Assembly: GCA_030340625.1 (NCBI GenBank)
Contig: JAOPHQ010001790.1
Coordinates: forward strand, 22,468 to 86,467
Reading direction: 5' to 3'
DNA from: Merluccius polli
Taxonomy: Eukaryota; Chordata; Actinopteri; Gadiformes; Merlucciidae
Length of the DNA: 64,000 nucleotides
The first letter of the stretch is position 1. Each line of letters opens with the position of its first letter. The notes under the pieces were generated by a model. That model did not search any database. It was not told where the DNA came from and saw only the letters and a program-made list of their open reading frames with translations. Position numbers and translations under genes: made by a program. Shown piece after piece: positions 30,754 through 40,189 of this stretch.

Positions 30754-33279
30754 TTGTTATCTGTTTATATAGACCCCCCCTCAGCTGACAGTTTGTTTTA
30801 TGAGCAACTAGAGACCATGCTTAAGGAATGTGACAACAAAATGGAGCTTTTACTTTTCGGTGATCTCAATTGTAATTGGAGTATTAAATCAAACAGGAAA
30901 AAACTTAAAGAGATAACGGACAAGTATAATCTCACCCAGTTGGTGGAAGGTCCAACCAGAATAACCAACACCTCCCAGACACAAATTGACCTTATGTTTA
31001 CAAATAGGCCAGAGAGAATAACAAAATCATATAATTTGATAACTGGTATATCCGACCACAACATCACTTTACTGGTGAGGAAACTCACCAGCAAACGGTT
31101 TGACAATACCACAAAATCTAAATCCACCCACCAGAGAATTCCAAAAAATGAAATTGATAATCTTGACAGGGCTCTAAAACTAACTGAATGGTCCAATATT
31201 TTGTGTAGCCAAGACATAGAGAGCAGTAGTCGGAATTTTGTGACAACCATAAACAGAGTAGTGACACCATTTATAAGAAATGTGAAGTATAGACCTAGAA
31301 AAAAGAACACCCTTCCATGGCTCAATGGTGCCCTCTGGCATCAGATGAGGGAGCGAGATTCTGCTTTGAAGAAATCGCTAAAAACAGGTTACAGCAGTGA
31401 TAGGCAGATTTTCACAAGCCTTCGAAATAAGGTAGTAAGAAACCTAAGGAAAGCAAAAGCTGATTTCTTTATCAAAGTCATAGAAGATGCAAGGGGAAAC
31501 GGAAAACTGATTTGGGAAAACCTTAATAAATTAACTGGGAGAAACAAGGATCAGAAAACAAGGGAACATGAACTTAAAGTGAATGGAATCTTAACTCTAG
31601 ATCATGATGTAATTGCAAACACTTTTAACAGTTTTTTCATTGACTCAGTTGAGGAGCTGGCCCAAAGCTTCTCCAGTAGTAATTGGACATGTACTCCGAT
31701 TAACGATGACAAGCCTATTTTCAGGATAGGAGAAATTACGGAATCTGCAGTGGTGGAGATCATGAGCTCCTTAAGAGACTCAAAAGCAAAGGATGCTTAC
31801 AACATGGACACAACTTTTCTAAAAACACACAAGGATGCCTTAGTCTGTCCTATAGTTCAATTGATAAATCTGTCAATAAAGCAATGCATTTTTCCAAGTA
31901 ATTGGAAAAAAGCTGTAGTAACACCCATTTTTAAGGCTGGTGACCAATCAAATGTGTCAAATTACAGACCCATCAGCATTTTACCTGTTGTGTCCAAAGT
32001 GGCTGAGAAATGGGTTGCACAACAACTGACTGCTCATTTGAACTCAGGCCACAATCCTTTGCACCCACTGCAATTCGGTTTTCGCCCCAACCATTCAACA
32101 GAAACTGCCAATTGTTATTTCCTGGAAAGTGTAAAGTCAAAGTTAGATGCTGGTGGCATAGTGGGCGCTGTATTTCTGGACCTTAAAAAGGCATTTGACA
32201 CTGTAGACCATCAGGTACTCTTGTCAAAACTTTCCTTCTTTAACTTCTCTACTGAAACTGTTGAATGGATGCGTTCATATTTGGTAAATAGGAAGCAAAG
32301 TGTTCGCATTGGCAATACACAGTCAACATATCTCAACTGTAACATAGGAGTTCCTCAGGGATCAATACTGGGCCCCATTCTGTTTAGTTTGTATATAAAT
32401 GATCTGCCCTCTATATGTCCAACTGTCTCCATACAAATGTACGCTGATGACACAGTTCTGTATATACATACTAAAAACAAACAATTAGCAGCTGAAAAAT
32501 TAACTGCAGCCATGGTCCATGTATCTGATTGGTTGAGGAACTCATGTTTACACCTCAACACAAACAAAACTGTCTGTATGTTTTTCTCACGCAATTCTAC
32601 AGATCCTGACACTGACATTCTTATCAAAGGTAACAGTATTCAGGTAGTATCACAATTTAAATATCTTGGAATCACACTAGACTCAAACCTGACATTCCAA
32701 AAACATGTCAAAAATGTTGCCAACAAAATCAAATTCAATTTATCTAATTTCAGACACATAAGACCATATTTAACAACAGACGCAGCTAAACTGTTCATGC
32801 ATGCTATGATCTTCTCACACATAACGTACTGTTTCACAACCTGGTCACAGACAAATCTGACAACTTTAAAACCCATAGAGTCACTGTACAAACAGACACT
32901 TAAAACACTGGACCAAAAACCCAACCGTTACCACCACTGCCATATAGTCCAAAAGTACAATTTATTAAATTTTGACAGCCTTAAACACTTTGCAGATGCT
33001 TGTCTCACGTTTAAGATTCTAAACGGACTTGCACCTCCACCACTGACACAATTTATAGGTCGTAGGGACAGTGGTGCCAGAATAACGAGGGCAACTACCA
33101 GAGGGGACTGCGAAGTTCCAAACAGACGCAGTGTGTTTGGGAAAACAGTCTTCTCTGTTAGAGCCTCGCATCATTGGAACAGTCTCCCTACTGAAGTAAG
33201 AGAGACCTCCAACTATCTCACCTTCAAATGTAACCTTAAGAAGTGGCTTAAAGCAAACCAAATCTGTAATCATGAGTAA
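30754..33279 (+). CDS. LINE ORF, C-terminal part: endonuclease remainder and reverse transcriptase
   Basis: Continuation of the same protein after two one-base shifts; it has no ATG of its own at the left end. Endonuclease motifs: DLNCNW near 30859 and GISDHNITL near 31045. Reverse transcriptase motifs in order: NYRPISILP (31960), FGFRPNHS (32077), AVFLDLKKAFDTVD (32167, catalytic Asp), GVPQGSILGP (32348), YADDTVLYI (32440, both catalytic Asp) and FKYLGITLD (32658). The C-terminal region has HWNSLPTEVR (33173), common in this LINE group. Translated sequence is otherwise uninterrupted over 840 residues, so the copy is young. Between 30639 and 30773 the endonuclease is readable in a third frame. 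Confidence 0.88.
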   Translation: MLSVYIDPPSADSLFYEQLETMLKECDNKMELLLFGDLNCNWSIKSNRKKLKEITDKYNLTQLVEGPTRITNTSQTQIDLMFTNRPERITKSYNLITGISDHNITLLVRKLTSKRFDNTTKSKSTHQRIPKNEIDNLDRALKLTEWSNILCSQDIESSSRNFVTTINRVVTPFIRNVKYRPRKKNTLPWLNGALWHQMRERDSALKKSLKTGYSSDRQIFTSLRNKVVRNLRKAKADFFIKVIEDARGNGKLIWENLNKLTGRNKDQKTREHELKVNGILTLDHDVIANTFNSFFIDSVEELAQSFSSSNWTCTPINDDKPIFRIGEITESAVVEIMSSLRDSKAKDAYNMDTTFLKTHKDALVCPIVQLINLSIKQCIFPSNWKKAVVTPIFKAGDQSNVSNYRPISILPVVSKVAEKWVAQQLTAHLNSGHNPLHPLQFGFRPNHSTETANCYFLESVKSKLDAGGIVGAVFLDLKKAFDTVDHQVLLSKLSFFNFSTETVEWMRSYLVNRKQSVRIGNTQSTYLNCNIGVPQGSILGPILFSLYINDLPSICPTVSIQMYADDTVLYIHTKNKQLAAEKLTAAMVHVSDWLRNSCLHLNTNKTVCMFFSRNSTDPDTDILIKGNSIQVVSQFKYLGITLDSNLTFQKHVKNVANKIKFNLSNFRHIRPYLTTDAAKLFMHAMIFSHITYCFTTWSQTNLTTLKPIESLYKQTLKTLDQKPNRYHHCHIVQKYNLLNFDSLKHFADACLTFKILNGLAPPPLTQFIGRRDSGARITRATTRGDCEVPNRRSVFGKTVFSVRASHHWNSLPTEVRETSNYLTFKCNLKKWLKANQICNHE

Positions 33280-33722
33280 CATTCAATATTACTAGCTTCT
33301 TTTTTCACTGCCCCCTGTACTATGTTTTCGTGTTGTAATGTATGTTGTATGCATGTTTTTACTGTATTGTATGTTTTTGTACGGATCACTTTTATCACTT
33401 TGTAAGAGCCTGCTCAGGGACTACAGATGAAAATTAGCTTATGGCTAACTCTGGCCCATTTACATGGAATTTAAAAATGACGTGTTGATTAATGTGCATT
33501 GTCCCTGATAAATAAAAAAAATAAAAATGAATTAAAAAAAAAGAAAAACCATTGTTGGCTAACACTGGGCGGATCTCTAAAATGGGCACTGAATTTCAGG
33601 CAAAATCCACATGTTTGCAGAGGACGCTAGCACAGGAGGTTAAATTGCATCTTGCAGGGGATGGTTTCGATCCATCGACCTCTGGGTCCATCACGCGTCC
33701 GCTGCGCCACTCCGCTTTAAAT

Positions 33723-33795
33723 CACCCCAGACGGGTTTCCAACGCACAATCCCTGGGCTTGGAGGCCAGTGCCTTATCCATTAGTCCACCGGGGC
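33723..33795 (-). pseudogene. tRNA-Arg-like with CCA anticodon, right subfamily
   Basis: Anticodon loop CTCCAAG gives CCA (a Trp anticodon), with a C-C mismatch closing the stem and T loop TTGGAAA. iMet remnant at 33652-33716. Confidence 0.6.
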
Positions 33796-34064
33796 AGATA
33801 TCTTGCAAAGAAATTGCTTTCAGTTCAAAAGGTTTACTAAGGTTAATCCCAACCAGATGTTGGCATTGTTTGAAACAGAAAAAGGTGGGTTTCAAAAGAG
33901 TGGATATGGATCTATACCATAATTTTTAATGTGCATAGAATGTGAGGAGGGATGCTTATGCTTGCTGAATTGGCTGCACTGGGTTGTCAATGGCAATTTA
34001 TTTAGTGGCCAATACATAGAACAGATATTCATTTGGTGGACTAAAACATTGAAAACTCCGAAAT

Positions 34065-34136
34065 TAGCAGAGGATGGTTTCGATCCTTCGACCTCTGGGT
34101 TATGGGCCCAGCACGCTTCCGCTGCGCCACGCTGCT
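34065..34136 (-). tRNA. tRNA-iMet-CAT: initiator tRNA-Met (CAT), solo, variant
   Basis: Acceptor AGCAGCG (A6 to C breaks a pair) and T-stem change GAAGG. Confidence 0.7.
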
Positions 34137-34338
34137 TTGGAGTACTGTGTATTTGACTCAAATTGCCAAACCCAGGCTCGATTCACCTCATAATTGAGAG
34201 TGAAAAACCATTGTTGGCTAACACTGGTTGCGGATCTCTAAAATGGGCACTGAATTTGAGCCAAAATCCTCATGTTTGCTGAGGTGGCTAGACCTGGATG
34301 TCAAATTGCAATTGACTTTGTGGTATAAAACACAAATC

Positions 34339-34410
34339 TAGCAGAGGATGGTTACGATCCATCGACCTCTGGGTTATGGGCCCAGCACGCTTCCGCTGCG
34401 CCACTCTGCT
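34339..34410 (-). tRNA. tRNA-iMet-CAT: initiator tRNA-Met (CAT), dimer, right subfamily
   Basis: Type A with one T-loop change (ATCGTAA instead of ATCGAAA) inside the B box. Confidence 0.82.
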
Positions 34411-34416
34411 TTAAAT

Positions 34417-34489
34417 CACCCCAGACGGGACTCGAACCCACAATCCCTGGCTTAGGAGGCCAGTGCCTTATCCATTAGGCCACTGGGGC
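34417..34489 (-). tRNA. tRNA-Arg-CCT: tRNA-Arg (CCT), dimer, right subfamily
   Basis: Consensus tRNA body; the 5' flank differs from the left array (TGCCCCAG rather than AGCCCCAG). Confidence 0.92.
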
Positions 34490-34758
34490 AGACGTGTTGC
34501 AAAGAAATTGATTTCAGTTCAAAAGGTTTACTAAGGTTAATCCCAACCAGATGTTGGCATTGTTTGAAACAGAAAAAGGTGGGTTTCAAAAGAGTGGATA
34601 TGGATCTGTACCATAATTTTTAATGTGCATAGAATGTGAGGAGGGATGCTTATGGTTGCTGAATTGGCTGCACTGGGATGTCAATGGCAATTTATTTTGT
34701 GGCCAATACTTTGAACAGATATTCATTTGGTGGACTAAAACATTGGAAACTCCGAAAT

Positions 34759-34830
34759 TAGCAGAGGATGGTTTCGATCCATCGACCTCTGGGTTATGGG
34801 CCCAGCACGCTTCCGCTGCACCACTCTGCT
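34759..34830 (-). tRNA. tRNA-iMet-CAT: initiator tRNA-Met (CAT), solo
   Basis: A box TGGTGCAGCGG, otherwise consensus. Confidence 0.85.
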
Positions 34831-35006
34831 TTGTAGCCGTAAGTATTTGACTCAAATTGCCAAACCCAGGCTCGATTCACCTCATAATTGAGAGCGCAAA
34901 ACCATTGTTGGCTAACACTGGTTGCGGATCTCTAAAATGGGCACTGAATTTCAGGCAAAATCCACATGTTTGCAGAGGACGCTAGCACAGGAGGTCAAAT
35001 TGCATC

Positions 35007-35077
35007 TTGCAGGCGATGGTTTCGATCCAGCGCCTCTGGGTTTTGGGCCCAGCACGCTTCCGCTGCGCCACTCTGCT
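35007..35077 (-). pseudogene. iMet-derived CAA-anticodon copy, right subfamily
   Basis: Type C with one further change at the T stem/acceptor junction (CCATCGCC). Confidence 0.8.
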
Positions 35078-35324
35078 TTGTAGTACTGAGTATTTGACTC
35101 AAATTGCCAAACCCAGGCTCGATTCACCTCATAATTGAGAGCGCAAAACCATTGTTGGCTAACACTGGTTGCGGATCTCTAAAATGGGCACTGAATTTCA
35201 GGCAAAATCCACATGTTTGCAGAGGACGCTAGCACAGGAGGTTAAATTGCATCTTGCAGGGGATGGTTTCGATCCATCGACCTCTGGGTCCATCACGCGT
35301 CCGCTGCGCCACTCCGCTTTAAAT

Positions 35325-35397
35325 CACCCCAGACGGGTTTCCAACGCACAATCCCTGGGCTTGGAGGCCAGTGCCTTATCCATTAGTCCACCGGGGC
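35325..35397 (-). pseudogene. tRNA-Arg-like with CCA anticodon, right subfamily
   Basis: As at 33723; iMet remnant at 35254-35318. Confidence 0.6.
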
Positions 35398-35666
35398 AGA
35401 TATCTTGCAAAGAAATTGCTTTCAGTTCAAAAGGTTTACTAAGGTTAATCCCAACCAGATGTTGGCATTGTTTGAAACAGAAAAAGGTGGGTTTCAAAAG
35501 AGTGGATATGGATCTATACCATAATTTTTAATGTGCATAGAATGTGAGGAGGGATGCTTATGCTTGCTGAATTGGCTGCACTGGGTTGTCAATGGCAATT
35601 TATTTAGTGGCCAATACATAGAACAGATATTCATTTGGTGGACTAAAACATTGAAAACTCCGAAAT

Positions 35667-35738
35667 TAGCAGAGGATGGTTTCGATCCTTCGACCTCTGG
35701 GTTATGGGCCCAGCACGCTTCCGCTGCGCCACGCTGCT
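35667..35738 (-). tRNA. tRNA-iMet-CAT: initiator tRNA-Met (CAT), solo, variant
   Basis: Same changes as at 34065. Confidence 0.7.
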
Positions 35739-35940
35739 TTGGAGTACTGTGTATTTGACTCAAATTGCCAAACCCATGCTCGATTCACCTCATAATTGAG
35801 AGTGAAAAACCATTGTTGGCTAACACTGGTTGCGGATCTCTAAAATGGGCACTGAATTTGAGCCAAAATCCTCATGTTTGCTGAGGTGGCTAGACCTGGA
35901 TGTCAAATTGCAATTGACTTTGTGGTATAAAACACAAATC

Positions 35941-36012
35941 TAGCAGAGGATGGTTACGATCCATCGACCTCTGGGTTATGGGCCCAGCACGCTTCCGCTG
36001 CGCCACTCTGCT
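35941..36012 (-). tRNA. tRNA-iMet-CAT: initiator tRNA-Met (CAT), dimer, right subfamily
   Basis: Same T-loop change as at 34339. Confidence 0.82.
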
Positions 36013-36018
36013 TTAAAT

Positions 36019-36091
36019 CACCCCAGACGGGACTCGAACCCACAATCCCTGGCTTAGGAGGCCAGTGCCTTATCCATTAGGCCACTGGGGC
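36019..36091 (-). tRNA. tRNA-Arg-CCT: tRNA-Arg (CCT), dimer, right subfamily
   Basis: Consensus; 1602 bp from the copy at 34417. Confidence 0.92.
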
Positions 36092-36360
36092 AGACGTGTT
36101 GCAAAGAAATTGATTTCAGTTCAAAAGGTTTACTAAGGTTAATCCCAACCAGATGTTGGCATTGTTTGAAACAGAAAAAGGTGGGTTTCAAAAGAGTGGA
36201 TATGGATCTGTACCATAATTTTTAATGTGCATAGAATGTGAGGAGGGATGCTTATGGTTGCTGAATTGGCTGCACTGGGATGTCAATGGCAATTTATTTT
36301 GTGGCCAATACTTTGAACAGATATTCATTTGGTGGACTAAAACATTGGAAACTCCGAAAT

Positions 36361-36432
36361 TAGCAGAGGATGGTTTCGATCCATCGACCTCTGGGTTATG
36401 GGCCCAGCACGCTTCCGCTGCACCACTCTGCT
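36361..36432 (-). tRNA. tRNA-iMet-CAT: initiator tRNA-Met (CAT), solo
   Basis: Same A box change as at 34759. Confidence 0.85.
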
Positions 36433-36608
36433 TTGTAGCCGTAAGTATTTGACTCAAATTGCCAAACCCAGGCTCGATTCACCTCATAATTGAGAGCGCA
36501 AAACCATTGTTGGCTAACACTGGTTGCGGATCTCTAAAATGGGCACTGAATTTCAGGCAAAATCCACATGTTTGCAGAGGACGCTAGCACAGGAGGTCAA
36601 ATTGCATC

Positions 36609-36679
36609 TTGCAGGCGATGGTTTCGATCCAGCGCCTCTGGGTTTTGGGCCCAGCACGCTTCCGCTGCGCCACTCTGCT
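36609..36679 (-). pseudogene. iMet-derived CAA-anticodon copy, right subfamily
   Basis: Same as the copy at 35007, 1602 bp away. Confidence 0.8.
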
Positions 36680-36926
36680 TTGTAGTACTGAGTATTTGAC
36701 TCAAATTGCCAAACCCAGGCTCGATTCACCTCATAATTGAGAGCGCAAAACCATTGTTGGCTAACACTGGTTGCGGATCTCTAAAATGGGCACTGAATTT
36801 CAGGCAAAATCCACATGTTTGCAGAGGACGCTAGCACAGGAGGTTAAATTGCATCTTGCAGGGGATGGTTTCGATCCATCGACCTCTGGGTCCATCACGC
36901 GTCCGCTGCGCCACTCCGCTTTAAAT

Positions 36927-36999
36927 CACCCCAGACGGGTTTCCAACGCACAATCCCTGGGCTTGGAGGCCAGTGCCTTATCCATTAGTCCACCGGGGC
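36927..36999 (-). pseudogene. tRNA-Arg-like with CCA anticodon, right subfamily
   Basis: As at 33723; iMet remnant at 36856-36920. Confidence 0.6.
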
Positions 37000-37268
37000 A
37001 GATATCTTGCAAAGAAATTGCTTTCAGTTCAAAAGGTTTACTAAGGTTAATCCCAACCAGATGTTGGCATTGTTTGAAACAGAAAAAGGTGGGTTTCAAA
37101 AGAGTGGATATGGATCTATACCATAATTTTTAATGTGCATAGAATGTGAGGAGGGATGCTTATGCTTGCTGAATTGGCTGCACTGGGTTGTCAATGGCAA
37201 TTTATTTAGTGGCCAATACATAGAACAGATATTCATTTGGTGGACTAAAACATTGAAAACTCCGAAAT

Positions 37269-37340
37269 TAGCAGAGGATGGTTTCGATCCTTCGACCTCT
37301 GGGTTATGGGCCCAGCACGCTTCCGCTGCGCCACGCTGCT
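37269..37340 (-). tRNA. tRNA-iMet-CAT: initiator tRNA-Met (CAT), solo, variant
   Basis: Same changes as at 34065. Confidence 0.7.
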
Positions 37341-37542
37341 TTGGAGTACTGTGTATTTGACTCAAATTGCCAAACCCAGGCTCGATTCACCTCATAATTG
37401 AGAGTGAAAAACCATTGTTGGCTAACACTGGTTGCGGATCTCTAAAATGGGCACTGAATTTGAGCCAAAATCCTCATGTTTGCTGAGGTGGCTAGACCTG
37501 GATGTCAAATTGCAATTGACTTTGTGGTATAAAACACAAATC

Positions 37543-37614
37543 TAGCAGAGGATGGTTACGATCCATCGACCTCTGGGTTATGGGCCCAGCACGCTTCCGC
37601 TGCGCCACTCTGCT
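37543..37614 (-). tRNA. tRNA-iMet-CAT: initiator tRNA-Met (CAT), dimer, right subfamily
   Basis: Same T-loop change as at 34339. Confidence 0.82.
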
Positions 37615-37620
37615 TTAAAT

Positions 37621-37693
37621 CACCCCAGACGGGACTCGAACCCACAATCCCTGGCTTAGGAGGCCAGTGCCTTATCCATTAGGCCACTGGGGC
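37621..37693 (-). tRNA. tRNA-Arg-CCT: tRNA-Arg (CCT), dimer, right subfamily
   Basis: Consensus; third 1602-bp copy. Confidence 0.92.
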
Positions 37694-37962
37694 AGACGTG
37701 TTGCAAAGAAATTGATTTCAGTTCAAAAGGTTTACTAAGGTTAATCCCAACCAGATGTTGGCATTGTTTGAAACAGAAAAAGGTGGGTTTCAAAAGAGTG
37801 GATATGGATCTGTACCATAATTTTTAATGTGCATAGAATGTGAGGAGGGATGCTTATGGTTGCTGAATTGGCTGCACTGGGATGTCAATGGCAATTTATT
37901 TTGTGGCCAATACTTTGAACAGATATTCATTTGGTGGACTAAAACATTGGAAACTCCGAAAT

Positions 37963-38034
37963 TAGCAGAGGATGGTTTCGATCCATCGACCTCTGGGTTA
38001 TGGGCCCAGCACGCTTCCGCTGCACCACTCTGCT
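37963..38034 (-). tRNA. tRNA-iMet-CAT: initiator tRNA-Met (CAT), solo
   Basis: Same A box change as at 34759. Confidence 0.85.
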
Positions 38035-38281
38035 TTGGAGTACTGTGTATTTGACTCAAATTGCCAAACCCAGGCTCGATTCACCTCATAATTGAGAGTG
38101 AAAAACCATTGTTGGCTAACACTGGTTGCGGATCTCTAAAATGGGCACTGAATTTTAGGCAAAATCCACATGTTTGCAGAGGACGCTAACACAGGAGGTT
38201 AAATTTCATCTTGCAGGGGATGGTTTCGATCCATCGACCTCTGGGTCCATCACGCATCCGCTGCCCGACTCTGCTTTAAAT

Positions 38282-38354
38282 CACCCCAGACGGGTCTCGA
38301 ACGCACAATCCCTGGCCTAGGAGGCCTGTGCCTTATCCATTAGTGCACCGGGGC
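38282..38354 (-). pseudogene. tRNA-Arg (CCT)-like, vestigial dimer, right subfamily
   Basis: Anticodon CCT, but anticodon stem CAGGC has an A-A mismatch. iMet remnant at 38211-38275. Confidence 0.55.
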
Positions 38355-38623
38355 AGATATGCTGCAAAGAAATTGATTTCAGTTCAAAAGGTTTACTAAG
38401 GTTAATCCCAACCAGATGTTGGCATTGTTTGAAACAGAAAAAGGTGGGTTTCAAAAGAGTGGATATGGATCTGTACCATAATTTTTAATGTGCATAGAAT
38501 GTGAGGAGGGATGCTTATGGTTGCTGAATTGGCTGCACTGGGATGTCAATGGCAATTTATTTTGTGGCCAATACTTTGAACAGATATTCATTTGGTGGAC
38601 TAAAACATTGGAAACTCCGAAAT

Positions 38624-38695
38624 TAGCAGAGGATGGTTTCGATCCATCGACCTCTGGGTTATGGGCCCAGCACGCTTCCGCTGCACCACTCTGCT
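38624..38695 (-). tRNA. tRNA-iMet-CAT: initiator tRNA-Met (CAT), solo
   Basis: Same A box change as at 34759; 661 bp from the copy at 37963. Confidence 0.85.
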
Positions 38696-38942
38696 TTGGA
38701 GTACTGTGTATTTGACTCAAATTGCCAAACCCAGGCTCGATTCACCTCATAATTGAGAGCGCAAAACCATTGTTGGCTAACACTGGTTGCGGATCTCTAA
38801 AATGGGCACTGAATTTCAGGCAAAATCCACATGTTTGCAGAGGACGCTAGCACAGGAGGTTAAATTGCACCATGCAGGGGATGGTTTCGATCAATCGACC
38901 TCTGGGTTGATCACGCTTCCGCTGCCCGCCTCTGCTTTAAAT

Positions 38943-39015
38943 CACCCCAGACGGGTCTCGAACGCACAATCCCTGGCCTAGGAGGCCTGTGCCTTATCCA
39001 TTAGTGCACCGGGGC
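38943..39015 (-). pseudogene. tRNA-Arg (CCT)-like, vestigial dimer, right subfamily
   Basis: Same stem mismatch as at 38282; iMet remnant at 38872-38936. Confidence 0.55.
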
Positions 39016-39284
39016 AGATATGCTGCAAAGAAATTGATTTCAGTTCAAAAGGTTTACTAAGGTTAATCCCAACCAGATGTTGGCATTGTTTGAAACAGAA
39101 AAAGGTGGGTTTCAAAAGAGTGGATATGGATCTTTACTTTAATTTTTAATGTGCATAGAATGTGAGGAGGGATGCTTATGCTTGCTGAATTGGCTGCACT
39201 GGGATGTCAATGGCAATTTATTTTGTGGCCAATACTTTGAACAGATATTCATTTGGTGGACTAAAACATTGGAAACTCCGAAAT

Positions 39285-39356
39285 TAGCAGAGAATGGCTT
39301 CGATCCATCGACCTCTGGGTTATGGGCCCAGCACGCTTCCGCTGCGCCACTCTGCT
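39285..39356 (-). tRNA. tRNA-iMet-CAT: initiator tRNA-Met (CAT), solo, variant
   Basis: Changes in the acceptor (TTCTCTGCT side) and B box (GGATCGAAGCC). Confidence 0.7.
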
Positions 39357-39558
39357 TTGGAGTACTGAGTATTTGACTCAAATTGCCAAACCCAGGCTCG
39401 ATTCACCTCATAATTGAGAGTGAAAAAACATTGTTGGCTAACACTGGTTGCGGATCTCTAAAATGGGCACTGAATTTGAGCCAAAATCCTCATGTTTGCT
39501 GAGGTGGCTAGACCTGGATGTCAAATTGCAATTGACTTTGTGGTATAAAAGACACATC

Positions 39559-39630
39559 TAGCAGAGGATGGTTTCGATGCATCGACCTCTGGGTTATGGG
39601 CCCAGGACGCTTCCGCTGCACCACTCCGCT
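39559..39630 (-). pseudogene. iMet-like copy, dimer, degenerate
   Basis: Several changes: T stem (GATGCATCG), anticodon arm flank (CCCAGGAC), A box (TGGTGCAGCGG) and acceptor (TCCGCT). Likely dead. Confidence 0.65.
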
Positions 39631-39636
39631 TTAAAT

Positions 39637-39709
39637 CACCCCAGACGGGACTCAAACCCACAATCCCTGGCTTAGGAGGCCAGTGCCTTATCCATTAGGC
39701 CACTGGGGC
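39637..39709 (-). tRNA. tRNA-Arg-CCT: tRNA-Arg (CCT), dimer, degenerate
   Basis: T loop altered to TTTGAGT (invariant C56 lost); probably inactive. Confidence 0.65.
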
Positions 39710-39985
39710 TGACGTGTTGAGAAGAAGTTGATTTCAGTTCAAAAGGTTTACTAAGGTTAATCCCAACCAGATGTTGGCATTGTTTGAAACAGAAAAAGGG
39801 GGGTTTCAAAAGAGTGGATATGGATCTGTACCATAATTTTTAATGTGCATAGAATGTGAGGAGGGTTATGGATCTCTACCATAATTTCAATTGCGCAGTG
39901 AATTTGATCAGAAATCCTCTTGTTTGCTGAGGAGGATAGACTTGGATGTCAATGGCAATTTATTTTGTGGTATAAAACAAGCATG

Positions 39986-40057
39986 TAGCAGAGGATGGTT
40001 TTGATCCATCGACCTCTGGGTTATGGTCCCAGCACACTTCCTCTGCGCCACTCTGCT
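39986..40057 (-). pseudogene. Terminal iMet-like copy of the array, degenerate
   Basis: Changes in the A box (GCAGAGGAAG), the anticodon stem (GGGACCATAA) and the T loop (ATCAAAA). The adjoining spacer is also truncated. Confidence 0.65.
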
Positions 40058-40100
40058 TTGCAGTACTGAGTAACTGACTCAAATTGCCAATCCCAGCCTC

Positions 40101-40129
40101 GATCCACCTCATAATTGATGAGGTGGATC
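40101..40129. repeat. Perfect 12-bp hairpin at the right edge of the tRNA array
   Basis: GATCCACCTCAT (40101-40112), loop AATTG, then its exact inverse (40118-40129). The left arm is array spacer sequence; the right arm is the first sequence not belonging to the array. A TTTTT run follows at about 40133. Confidence 0.85.
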
Positions 40130-40189
40130 CACCTTTTTAGGTATGTCAACCCTGTAAAGAGTCAGTTTTTTTTGTTAGGAACTAGCTGT

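Larger units (their letters stand above)
29357..33541 (+). mobile_element. L2/CR1-type non-LTR retrotransposon with 2A-like motif
   Basis: A 4.2-kb insertion splits the array spacer between GAGAGT (29351-29356) and GAAAAACC (from about 33542). It carries an N-terminal region with a 2A-like motif, an apurinic-type endonuclease and a reverse transcriptase. The 3' UTR (33280-33541) ends in AATAAA-rich, A-rich sequence. Clade assignment to L2/CR1 rests on RT motif style and a 3' end resembling fish L2 elements; it is recognition, not an alignment. No clear target-site duplication is visible. The coding frame is broken twice (G run at 30632-30639, C run at 30774-30780), so this copy as assembled cannot make the full polyprotein. 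Confidence 0.85.
33545..40140 (-). repeat. Higher-order tRNA-Arg/iMet array (right part, diverged subfamily)
   Basis: Same modules as the left part but a distinct subfamily (for example GGAGTACTGTGT next to solo iMet genes, and TTACGATCC in type A iMet). From 33.65 to about 38.0 kb equivalent sites recur exactly 1602 bp apart (D type at 33652, 35254, 36856; A type at 34339, 35941, 37543). From 38 kb the copies decay, and the last iMet-like copy is at 39986. The array ends at a hairpin at 40101-40129. Confidence 0.93.

Noticed and set aside
30639..30773. Programmed frameshifting in the LINE
   Set aside because: Two shifts within 150 bases, both plain homopolymers inside the endonuclease domain, fit mutation or consensus error better.
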